DNA of 64,000 nt from the NCBI RefSeq assembly GCF_030145145.1, contig NZ_JAQYWD010000025.1, positions 1-64,000 on the forward strand. The letters are read 5' to 3'. The position numbers and the translations under genes were made by a program. The notes under the pieces were generated by a model that searched no databases, was not told the DNA's origin, and worked only from the letters and a program-made list of their open reading frames with translations. Of this stretch, positions 44,358 to 52,891 are shown piece after piece; within the stretch, counting starts at the first letter, position 1, and each line of letters opens with the position of its first letter. This stretch comes from Desulfobacula sp. (GTDB lineage: Bacteria > Desulfobacterota > Desulfobacteria > Desulfobacterales > Desulfobacteraceae).

Positions 44358-47300
44358 TCACGACAAAGCCATATCAATAGCATCCAGCATCTGTTGACTG
44401 CCAAGCCCCTCTAAAACAGCAGAACCGCTGGGACAGACAGCCGCACACACGCCACATCCCTGGCAGGCAGCCGGGTCGATCACAATTTTTTCTTCCAGGC
44501 TGTCAACAAACCGGGCACCATAGGGACACGTATCCACACACATCTCACACAGACTGCAGGTCGCGGTACGGGTCGTTGCCACGGTTTTCCCGGACACCAG
44601 CCGTTCATGGGCAAGCACCCGGACAGCCCTTATGGCTGCAGCTTCGGCTGAAGAAACAGCTTCTTCAATGGTACATGGTTTTAATGACAACCCACAGGAA
44701 AAAACCCGGTAATTCATGCTGTCCACCGGTCGAAATTTTGAATCCGCTTCCTTAAAAAAATGGAAACCATCCAGTGCTGCACCATATTGATCTGCCAGTG
44801 CTTCGGGAAGATCCGGCAAAATCCCCGTCGCATGGATAACACAATCGGCCTCAATCTCCACAGGCATATCCAGCAGGAGGTCATGGGTTTTAACCAAACA
44901 GTGGCCGTCCGTAAATTCCGTCACGGGTTTGTTTTCCAAATCATACTGGAAGAAAATCACCCCAAGGGTTTTTGCCCGGGTATAATAGTCTTCAAAGAAT
45001 CCATAGCTCATCATGTCTCTGTAAAGGATATAGACCTGGGTATCCGAATTTTTTTCTTTCAGGAAAAGCGCATTTTTCAATGCCCTGATGCAGCAGATCC
45101 TGGAGCAGTAATTCCGTCGTTCATCCCTTGTTCCGGAACACTGGATCATGACAACACTGTTCAATTGTTCCGGATGTATGGTTTGATCCTGAATGGCCAT
45201 CTCAAATTCTTTCTGGGTGAACACGTTGTACTGGGAATCCCCCACAGCCGGTTCAAGGGGGGCTTGATTTCCCCCTGTGGCCAGAATGGTCACCCCGTGT
45301 AAAAGTGTTTGGTGCCCTTTGTCCTCATGTTGTAACACAGTGGCAAATTCTCCCGGACGCTGGGCAGTGCTCGCCACCCTTGTCTGTTTGTGAATCGTAA
45401 TCTGCTCGTGGGACTCAAGTCGTTTGACGCATTCGTCCAGATACGCCTGGATATCCAGGCCGTCAACGGTCTTGTCCATCCACAAGAGATTCCCGCCAAT
45501 GGACTCCCCTTTTTCGATCAGGTCCACATGGTATCCGCAATCCGCGATGGACAGGGCCGACGTGATACCTGCGATCCCCCCCCCAATGACCAGGGCGGCC
45601 TGATTGGATGCAACCCGTTCCATTGGCACGGGATTTTTAAACCGGGACTTTGATATCAAAATCTTCAACTCTCTTTCAATCCCCTGGGTGGCCTCCCGGA
45701 TGTGTGACCCGGGATATCGTTTTAAAACAGACACCATATCCATTGTTTCAATAAGGTTTGAAGCGAGTCCTGTTGATGTTTCAAGTTGTTTGATTTTTTG
45801 TTTGTGACTGCAGGACAGACATGATCCCAGGACAAGCCGGTTGGGCATTTTTTTTTCAATCATCTCTATTAAAGTTGTCCATCCTTCTTCTGTGCAGAGG
45901 TTATCCATTATTTCCAGGGATTCGATTTCCGGAATTCTGGCCAGACCCGCCTCTAGAACTTCAACATCAAGCTTTTTAGAAAAATCACTGCCGCAACGGC
46001 ACAGCACCGTTAAAATTCTTGGCGTTTCCCTGGCCAAATCCACTGGTATTTCCCCATCACTTTCAGGACGTCTCCGTTTCCCGGCAGCGTGCATGACTTT
46101 ACAGGCACCTAACGCTGCAGCAGACGAACAGGTAACCGATTCACTGATATCCTTCAGTCCGGAAAGAGATCCGCCGGATAAAATCCCTGCCCTTGATGTC
46201 CGGGTCATTGAAAACGGCTGGGTTTCAATAAATCCCCAGGCGTTCGTGCCGATACTGTTTTTTGCGGCAAGGTCTGCCATCTGTTGATTCGGTCGCTGGC
46301 CGGTGGCCAGAACCACCAGATCAAAATCCTCTTCATGCACAATGCCCCCAAGATCTACATATCGGGCATGGAGACCTTTGTCTGCATGTTGACTGTCCTG
46401 AGAAAGGGAGTGGATCCTTGCCCTGACAAACCTGACCCCCTTTTCTTCCTGGGCAGTCAGCCGATAGCCGTCAAACGTCTTGCCAATGGTTCTCATATCC
46501 ATGTAAAAAATCGTGGTTTCAAGATCCCGGCCAAACTTTTCTTTGGCCAGGATGGCTTCTTTTATGGAAATCATGCAGCAGACAGAGGAACAAAAAGATG
46601 CCCCGGAATGGACATCCCGGGATCCCACACATTGAATCCAAGCCATTTTTCGCACGGGTTTGCCGGTTTGTGGATGCAGCAGCCTGCCACTACCGGGGTC
46701 TAAACCAGGCCCGGTACCGCTGATGAGCCGTTCAAACTCCAGTCCGGTTATCACCCCCGGCAGAACACCATATCCATAAGAATTTTTTCCCAGTTCAGGA
46801 CGAAAAAATTGTGTCCCCCCGGAAAGAATAAGGGCATCGACCTTTTCAACCCGTGCTTCAGCAATTTCAAATTCATGATAAATTTTCACCACCATGGAAA
46901 TCAGCACATCCGGATCAAACGGCTTGGTCAAATAATCCAGCGCGCCCTGCTTCATGGCGCCCACAGCGGAATCAACCTCGGCATACGCGGTCATCATGAT
47001 AACACAGAGATCCTCGTTGATCTGTTTTGCCTTGGTCAAAAGCGCCACCCCGTCCATACCCGGCATCTTGATATCGGTGAGCATCATATTGAACGATTGG
47101 GAACCCATCAGGTCAAGGGCTGTTTGTCCTGAATCCGCGGTTGAAACGGAAAATCCCTCTTCCTTGAGCCATTCTTTCATGGAGTCCCGAACGATTTTTT
47201 CATCATCCACCACCAGGATCTTAAACGTTTCCCTGTCCTGTTCTATAAACTTGACAGCCCCTGTGGGACATATTTTTTCACACTCCCCACACCGGGTGCA

Positions 47301-47792
47301 TGCTGCGTAATCAATGGTGTAGGCATTGGCAAAAGACTGGGGACTTGGCAGATAAATCGCCTTTCTTTTTGTCAATCCTTCATTAAATGCATCATTGACA
47401 AAAACAGGACAAACCGTTTCACATTCTCCGCACCCCGTGCACAAGTCCGGATCAATCAAGGAAGGGGTTTGCTTGAGGGTTACGGTTAAATCACCCGGTT
47501 CTCCTTCAACAGATATCAGTTCCGTTGACAAAAGAATGTCAATATTTTCATGGACAAGCCCCTTTCTCAAACAATGCTGGGAAGACCTGTCCCTGTCAAA
47601 CATGGGCAGCATACGGCAATATCCGCAGGTGGATGTGGGAAACTGGTGATCAAGCTGACACAGAAGACCACCAATGTGATCTGATGTGTCAATGAGGAGA
47701 ACCTTATAACCGGTTTCAGCCAGATCCAGTGCAGACCTGATACCGCTCAACCCCGCCCCGGCAACCACTGTTCTGCCAATTGCTTTATTCAT
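44358..47792 (-). CDS. Double HdrA-like flavoprotein with inserted CheY-type receiver domain
   Basis: 1144 residues. N-terminal FAD-binding part (VVAGAGLSGIRSALDLAETG), two [4Fe-4S] motifs (CTGCGECETVCP, CTRCGECEKICP), then at about residues 191-305 a full response-regulator receiver: ILVVDDEKIVRDS, phospho-Asp D240 in LTDIKMPGMDG, MMTAYAE, and DYLTKPFDP with the conserved Lys. HdrA sequence resumes at once (ILSGGTQFF, GLEFERLISGTGP, CVGSRDVHSGASFCSSVCCM). A second HdrA half follows from about 720 (IGGGIAGITSALSIADCGYH, CSGTRDERRNYCSRICCI) and ends with two clusters (CSLCEMCVDTCP, CQGCGVCAAVCP). It likely forms the flavin core of an HdrABC complex whose activity could be set by phosphorylation. 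Confidence 0.92.
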   Translation of the reverse strand: MNKAIGRTVVAGAGLSGIRSALDLAETGYKVLLIDTSDHIGGLLCQLDHQFPTSTCGYCRMLPMFDRDRSSQHCLRKGLVHENIDILLSTELISVEGEPGDLTVTLKQTPSLIDPDLCTGCGECETVCPVFVNDAFNEGLTKRKAIYLPSPQSFANAYTIDYAACTRCGECEKICPTGAVKFIEQDRETFKILVVDDEKIVRDSMKEWLKEEGFSVSTADSGQTALDLMGSQSFNMMLTDIKMPGMDGVALLTKAKQINEDLCVIMMTAYAEVDSAVGAMKQGALDYLTKPFDPDVLISMVVKIYHEFEIAEARVEKVDALILSGGTQFFRPELGKNSYGYGVLPGVITGLEFERLISGTGPGLDPGSGRLLHPQTGKPVRKMAWIQCVGSRDVHSGASFCSSVCCMISIKEAILAKEKFGRDLETTIFYMDMRTIGKTFDGYRLTAQEEKGVRFVRARIHSLSQDSQHADKGLHARYVDLGGIVHEEDFDLVVLATGQRPNQQMADLAAKNSIGTNAWGFIETQPFSMTRTSRAGILSGGSLSGLKDISESVTCSSAAALGACKVMHAAGKRRRPESDGEIPVDLARETPRILTVLCRCGSDFSKKLDVEVLEAGLARIPEIESLEIMDNLCTEEGWTTLIEMIEKKMPNRLVLGSCLSCSHKQKIKQLETSTGLASNLIETMDMVSVLKRYPGSHIREATQGIERELKILISKSRFKNPVPMERVASNQAALVIGGGIAGITSALSIADCGYHVDLIEKGESIGGNLLWMDKTVDGLDIQAYLDECVKRLESHEQITIHKQTRVASTAQRPGEFATVLQHEDKGHQTLLHGVTILATGGNQAPLEPAVGDSQYNVFTQKEFEMAIQDQTIHPEQLNSVVMIQCSGTRDERRNYCSRICCIRALKNALFLKEKNSDTQVYILYRDMMSYGFFEDYYTRAKTLGVIFFQYDLENKPVTEFTDGHCLVKTHDLLLDMPVEIEADCVIHATGILPDLPEALADQYGAALDGFHFFKEADSKFRPVDSMNYRVFSCGLSLKPCTIEEAVSSAEAAAIRAVRVLAHERLVSGKTVATTRTATCSLCEMCVDTCPYGARFVDSLEEKIVIDPAACQGCGVCAAVCPSGSAVLEGLGSQQMLDAIDMALS

Positions 47793-47839
47793 TTTACCCC
47801 CCGAAAATTTTTTTCATAACGATTCAACGTAATGTTATT

Positions 47840-48982
47840 CTATTCTTCCCTTGCAATACCCACGGTATTCTCAAACTCTCGCTCATAAAAAACAGACAAC
47901 GGAGGCGATTCATTCTCATCTGTTCCCGGTGAATATTCAAAAGCTGCCTGGGTCAGCCGGGCCACGCTCTTAAACAATTGGAAAACATTTATATCGCTGG
48001 GGCAGGCATTGGAACACTGACCGCATCCGACACAGGCATGACTCATGTGGGCCATTCGGGTGAGATGATAAAAGGTCGTATCCGTGGGCAGCTTGATGCT
48101 GCCTTTTTTTTCTGCCCACTGATGATATTGAACCGGCTGATGATGAAACACATCGGTATTAAAGACACACTCTTTACAATAGCAGACCGGGCACATGTTC
48201 CGGCAGTTATAGCAATTGATGCACCGATCAAAAAAAGCATTGAGCTTCACAATACTGTCTGTCCTGTCTGTGATATCTTCAATCATTGCCGTGTTGGCCG
48301 TTGAATTCCCCTCTTTTATCTGCTGTATCCTCTCCTCCCGCCTGGCCGGGGCTGTGGCTTCCGGCAGGTTCAGACGTCCCAGGACCTGTTGACCGGCTTC
48401 AGTCTCAGCTGTCACCACCATACCATCTGAAAGGTCAACACCATGCAGCAGGATATTGATATCCGTGTTAACGGGAAACGGATGCTCACAGGTATTACAG
48501 GCACTGCTGAATTCAAACCCGTTCAGCGTATCATTGTTGTCTGAAAAAACCGTTTCAATATAGGCATCATCCGCCAGGGGTGCTTGTTTGGCATACGCCG
48601 CATAATCTGACGAGGTCAGTGCTTTAGGACAATCCATGCCGATCAGGATCAACTCCTGGCGGGAGCCTTGTTTGAGCTTTATCAGTTCAATAAACGCACG
48701 GGTTTCACAAGGCCGCAGCAATACCGCTGTTTTCCGTCCCGATGCCTTATATGAAAGACGGGATACCATCCTTGCCGAATTAAGGGGAAACGACGGGCTT
48801 AACGGCACGGCATTTTCCAGTTGAGCCGGATCTGTCACCAGGGACGGCATAATGGACGTTGACGCATTTAATCTGACCGGCAGAAAAAGGGCATCAATCT
48901 CCTGCATTTCCAGGAGCTGTTTAAAAAACTGCTGCAACCCTTTGGCAGAACTGTTATCCTCACGCTCTATTTTAGTCATCAT
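47840..48982 (-). CDS. FrhB/FdhB-like Fe-S flavoprotein with dicluster ferredoxin domain
   Basis: A 380-residue protein. The core has the pattern of the F420-hydrogenase/formate-dehydrogenase beta family (AVLLRPCETRAFIELIKLKQ, LILIGMDCPKAL, EFSSACNTCEHPF). Two [4Fe-4S] motifs follow (CINCYNCRNMCPVCYCKECV and CVGCGQCSNACPSD). Such proteins bring electrons from NAD(P)H, F420 or formate systems to partner enzymes. Between mvhD and the receiver-bearing HdrA; it may serve as the complex's electron entry or exit point. Confidence 0.82.
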   Translation of the reverse strand: MMTKIEREDNSSAKGLQQFFKQLLEMQEIDALFLPVRLNASTSIMPSLVTDPAQLENAVPLSPSFPLNSARMVSRLSYKASGRKTAVLLRPCETRAFIELIKLKQGSRQELILIGMDCPKALTSSDYAAYAKQAPLADDAYIETVFSDNNDTLNGFEFSSACNTCEHPFPVNTDINILLHGVDLSDGMVVTAETEAGQQVLGRLNLPEATAPARREERIQQIKEGNSTANTAMIEDITDRTDSIVKLNAFFDRCINCYNCRNMCPVCYCKECVFNTDVFHHQPVQYHQWAEKKGSIKLPTDTTFYHLTRMAHMSHACVGCGQCSNACPSDINVFQLFKSVARLTQAAFEYSPGTDENESPPLSVFYEREFENTVGIAREE

Positions 48983-49001
48983 GGCAATGATTTCCTTTCC
49001 A

Positions 49002-49424
49002 TCATATGGCCTTGTTCAATCTTGTCTGAGAAGGCCCCATTTCAATTATTTGATCATTTATCTGCGTCATGATTTCGGCAAATTCGATACCATCGCTTGC
49101 CCCGATCCATGTCAGCCGCAACCGATCCTTTTCAATGCCAAACCGGGGAAGGATTTCTTTTAATAATTTAATCCGGCGTCTTGCCTTGTAGTTACCATTG
49201 ATGTAGTGACAGTCGCCCGGATGGCAACCGCTTATCAAAACGCCATCTGCGCCTTCAAGAAATGCCTTGATCACATATTGCGGATCGACCATTCCCGTGC
49301 ACATGACCCGGATCAGGCGGATGTTTGTGGGGTAAGACAATCGTGACGTCCCTGCAAGATCCGCAGCCGTATACGTACACCAGTTGCAGACAAAAGCGAT
49401 GATAACAGGTTCAAATGGTTCCAT
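49002..49424 (-). CDS. mvhD: MvhD/FlpD-like [2Fe-2S] electron-transfer subunit
   Basis: A 140-residue protein starting MEPFEPVIIAFVCNWCTYTA, with AAGGAGA before it; a frame reaching 69 codons further upstream overlaps the preceding gene and is rejected. Conserved Cys: CNWCTYTAADLAG, RVMCTGMVDP, SGCHPGDCHY. In methanogens MvhD passes electrons from hydrogenase or formate dehydrogenase to HdrA. No hydrogenase gene is in this window, so another donor is implied. Confidence 0.93.
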   Translation of the reverse strand: MEPFEPVIIAFVCNWCTYTAADLAGTSRLSYPTNIRLIRVMCTGMVDPQYVIKAFLEGADGVLISGCHPGDCHYINGNYKARRRIKLLKEILPRFGIEKDRLRLTWIGASDGIEFAEIMTQINDQIIEMGPSQTRLNKAI

Positions 49425-49434
49425 TTTATTCTCC

Positions 49435-52400
49435 TTAAAAAATACCGCTGATTTCGGCAAAAATCTGTTTTGGGGTAAAATGTCTGCTGGATGCGGCGCC
49501 ACTGGGGCAAAACCCGGAACAGCTCCCGCATCCCTTGCAGATGGCTTCATTGACAACCGACACCTGCCGTCTGTCGTCAAACTCAATGGCTGAATACGGA
49601 CAAAGGCTGATACAGGTTTTACACCCCACACAGATATCAGGATCTATATAAGAAATGGTGGGCGAGATATCAACCTGGCCCCTGGCCGCAAGGGACAAGG
49701 CTTTTGCAGCCGCTCCCGATGCCTGGGACACCGTATCCGGTATGTCCATGGGCTTCTGGCAGCATCCGCAGAGGAAAACCCCTTCTGTTGCCGTATTCAA
49801 GGGGCCCAGCTTGGGATGTTCTTCAAGAAAGAACCCGTCTGCCCCCTGGTTGACGCCAAACACCCGTCCCACATCTCCGGTATCTTCTCTGGCCTGGATG
49901 GCGGTGCAGAGAATCACCATGTCCACGGGGACCCGAAGCAGTTCCCCTAAAAGGGTATCTTCTGCAATGGCGATCAATTTCCCCTGTTCCGAAGGATTAC
50001 GGGCTTTATCGGTTATCTGGGCCACTTTTCCCCGGATAAAAATTGTTCCCTCTTCCTGGCACCGTTTATAAAATTCTTCATACCCTTCACCAAAGCACCG
50101 CATATCAATGTAAAAGTCATAGACCTTGGTGTCATGTCCCACTTTTTCTTTGATCAAATGGGTATATTTTAAGGCATACATGCAGCAGACCCGGGAGCAG
50201 TATTCGTGAAAATTCACATCCCGGCTCCCGACACAATGAACAATGGCCACACTTTTCGGTGATTTTGTAAACGCATTATTCTCATCCCGGATCAAAATTT
50301 TACCGCCGGTGGGACCGGTGGCATTGCTTAACCGTTCAAATTCCAGGGCAGAAAACACATTGGCAAACCGGCCGTACCCGAATTGTTTCAGGGGGGTGGG
50401 TTCCAAAGCGTCATAACCGGTGGCAAGGATGATACTGCCGGCATGTACCTGGATGGTTTCTTCTTTCATAAAATGATCAATGGCTTTGGCCTCGCAGACA
50501 CTGACACATTCCATACATTCACAGCAGGTCGCACAATTCAGGCACCGCTGCGCTTCTTTTACGGCCTGTTCTTCCGTCAGGGTTGCTTCAACTTCTTCAA
50601 ACGACTGAACCCGGTGTTGCGGATCAACCGAAAGAACCTGCACCCGGTGTTCAACCGCCGTATCTAAGGGGATGTCCGCATAATTTTCAGGTGTCACCCC
50701 CGGATGGAACATATCGTCCGCTTGATCCATTTCAACCTTGTTAATATAATTATCAATACCAACGGCTGCTTTTCTTCCCTGGGCAATGGCCTCTATGACC
50801 GTTGCAGGTCCTGTGACCATATCGCCGCCTGCAAAAACCGTTTCCAGGGAGGTTTGCAGGGTCACCGGATGGGTCTTTATCCGGTTGTAGGGGGTGATCT
50901 CAAGGTCGGGCATTGAATCCGCCCAGGACAGATCTGTTCGCTGACCAATGGCCGGAATCAGGGTGTCACAGTCAATAACAAATTCAGAGCCGGGAATATT
51001 GACCGGTCGCCTGCGCCCGGAGGCATCTGCTTCACCCAATTGATTTTTTATACATTCAATGCCTTGAATCCTGCCATCCCTGCTGATAATGCCGATGGGT
51101 GCCGTCAAGGTTAAAATATGAATGTTTTCCTCCATGGCCCCGATAATTTCTTCCTCATATGCCGGCATTTCCTCCCGGGTTCTCCGATAGAGAATGGAAA
51201 CATCACAGTCGCCGGTCCTTTTGGCACACCTTGCCGCATCTATGGCCACATTACCGCCGCCGACGATCATCACCTTTCGTCCACAATCTGTCTGGCGGCC
51301 CAGGTTCACATCCCGTAAAAAGGTCACGGCATCCATCACCCCTTTTGTCGATGCTTCTCCATCAAGGCCGAGGGAGAGAGATTCATGGGCACCGGAACTT
51401 AAAAAAATGGCAGAAAAGCCCGCCTTTGTCAGGCTCGCATATGTCACATCCGTTCCAAAAGCCGTGTCGGTGACAAGGGTGATCCCGTGGGCCAGAATAA
51501 AGTTAATTTCTCTGTCAAGCACTGCTGCCGGAAGTCTGTAATCCGGTATCCCGGTTTTCAGCATCCCGCCGGGAACCGGCAATCGCTCAAAAACCGTCAC
51601 CCGGTATCCCTTGAGACGCAGGAAATAAGCAGCCGTCAACCCGGCGGGCCCTGCACCGATGACGGCAACGGTTTCTTCCCGATCCATAATATCAGGGATG
51701 TCTGCAGTCTCAAAGGCTGCCCTGTCAGCAGCAAATCGTTTCAGCTCTTTGATGGCAATGGGTGCATCCACTGATTTTCGCCGGCATTCGGCTTCGCAGG
51801 GATGGGGGCAAACCCTTCCCAACACACCAGGGAACGGGGCTTTCTCCATAATCAGCCGGGCGGCCTTATCATATTTCTTCTGACCGATCAGTTGAATATA
51901 TCCCTGGACATTAATCCCGGCAGGACAGGTTAACCGACAAGGGGCAAGATCTCGTTTCTCAATGTTATAGGTAATGGGGATTGCCTGGGGAAACGACCGG
52001 CCAATGGCCTTTCTTGATGCCATACCCACATCCCAGGGGTTGGGGATGGAAACAGGGCACACAGTGGCACATTCACCACAGCCCGTGCACAGGTCCTGTT
52101 TAATGTATCGTGATTTTCGCCTGACATCCAATGTAAAGTTACCGATAAACCCTGAAACATTGGTGACCTCACTAAAGCTGAGCAGCTCGATATTCGGATC
52201 TTGACCCACTTCCACCATTTTGGGGGTGCCGATGCAGGCGGCACAATCAAGGGTGGGAAATGTTTTGTCAAATTGAAGCATATGACCGCCAATGGTGGTC
52301 TCGCGTTCAATCAAATATGCTTTGTGACCTGAATTCCCGATATCAATGGCCGCCTGCATGCCCGCAATCCCGCCCCCAATGATCACCACGTTGGGATTTA

Positions 52401-52863
52401 CACCGGATGTTTTTGTTTCAAGATGGGTATGAAACTTCACCCGTTGAATGGCAGCCGTCACCAGGTGCTTTGCCTTTTGGGTGGCCAGGGATTCATCCTC
52501 AGTCACCCAGGAGACCTGTTCTCTGACAGAAGACATTTGGAAATAATACGGATTGAGCCCTGCCCGTCGGCAGGTTTCCATGAAGGTTTTTCCGTGAAGT
52601 CTGGGCGAACACGATGCCACCACCACACGATTCAGTCCCAGTTCCCGGATATCTTTTTCAATCATGGCCTGACCCGGTTCTGAACACATAAATTTATAAT
52701 CCCTTGATACCGTAATCCCTTCCAGGGTCTTCACATAATCTCTGACAGATTCAACATCCACCTTGCTGGCGATATTCAACCCGCAATGGCAGATATAAAA
52801 ACCGATCTTGCAGGGTTGAACGGTCAAACGGGCAGTCTTTCCAGGGGCAAACTTTCCAGACAT
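49435..52863 (-). CDS. HdrA-like flavoprotein with inserted GltD/NfnB-type NAD(P)H oxidoreductase module
   Basis: 1142 residues. The N-terminal HdrA part has CHCGLNIASKVD, IGGGIAGMQAAIDIGNSG (FAD site) and CTGCGECATVCP. At about 305-785 there is a complete glutamate-synthase-small-subunit-like module: Cys-rich start (CRLTCPAGINVQGY, CPHPCEAEC), FAD site GAGPAGLTAAYFLRLKGY, NAD(P)H site GGGNVAIDAARCAKR, and GGDMVTGPATVIEAI. HdrA then resumes (CCECMECVSVC, IILATGYDALEP, CVGSRDVNFHEYCSRVCCM) and ends with two [4Fe-4S] motifs (CVGCKTCISLCP, CKGCGSCSGFCP). I infer a flavin-based bifurcating core that can use NAD(P)H directly. Confidence 0.93.
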   Translation of the reverse strand: MSGKFAPGKTARLTVQPCKIGFYICHCGLNIASKVDVESVRDYVKTLEGITVSRDYKFMCSEPGQAMIEKDIRELGLNRVVVASCSPRLHGKTFMETCRRAGLNPYYFQMSSVREQVSWVTEDESLATQKAKHLVTAAIQRVKFHTHLETKTSGVNPNVVIIGGGIAGMQAAIDIGNSGHKAYLIERETTIGGHMLQFDKTFPTLDCAACIGTPKMVEVGQDPNIELLSFSEVTNVSGFIGNFTLDVRRKSRYIKQDLCTGCGECATVCPVSIPNPWDVGMASRKAIGRSFPQAIPITYNIEKRDLAPCRLTCPAGINVQGYIQLIGQKKYDKAARLIMEKAPFPGVLGRVCPHPCEAECRRKSVDAPIAIKELKRFAADRAAFETADIPDIMDREETVAVIGAGPAGLTAAYFLRLKGYRVTVFERLPVPGGMLKTGIPDYRLPAAVLDREINFILAHGITLVTDTAFGTDVTYASLTKAGFSAIFLSSGAHESLSLGLDGEASTKGVMDAVTFLRDVNLGRQTDCGRKVMIVGGGNVAIDAARCAKRTGDCDVSILYRRTREEMPAYEEEIIGAMEENIHILTLTAPIGIISRDGRIQGIECIKNQLGEADASGRRRPVNIPGSEFVIDCDTLIPAIGQRTDLSWADSMPDLEITPYNRIKTHPVTLQTSLETVFAGGDMVTGPATVIEAIAQGRKAAVGIDNYINKVEMDQADDMFHPGVTPENYADIPLDTAVEHRVQVLSVDPQHRVQSFEEVEATLTEEQAVKEAQRCLNCATCCECMECVSVCEAKAIDHFMKEETIQVHAGSIILATGYDALEPTPLKQFGYGRFANVFSALEFERLSNATGPTGGKILIRDENNAFTKSPKSVAIVHCVGSRDVNFHEYCSRVCCMYALKYTHLIKEKVGHDTKVYDFYIDMRCFGEGYEEFYKRCQEEGTIFIRGKVAQITDKARNPSEQGKLIAIAEDTLLGELLRVPVDMVILCTAIQAREDTGDVGRVFGVNQGADGFFLEEHPKLGPLNTATEGVFLCGCCQKPMDIPDTVSQASGAAAKALSLAARGQVDISPTISYIDPDICVGCKTCISLCPYSAIEFDDRRQVSVVNEAICKGCGSCSGFCPSGAASSRHFTPKQIFAEISGIF

Positions 52864-52891
52864 GGTACCTCCAATATGATTGATATTGTTT

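Noticed and set aside
49425-49631. 69-codon N-terminal extension of MvhD
   Set aside because: It overlaps the preceding HdrA gene and has no match; AAGGAGA precedes the ATG at 49424, which gives a normal MvhD start.
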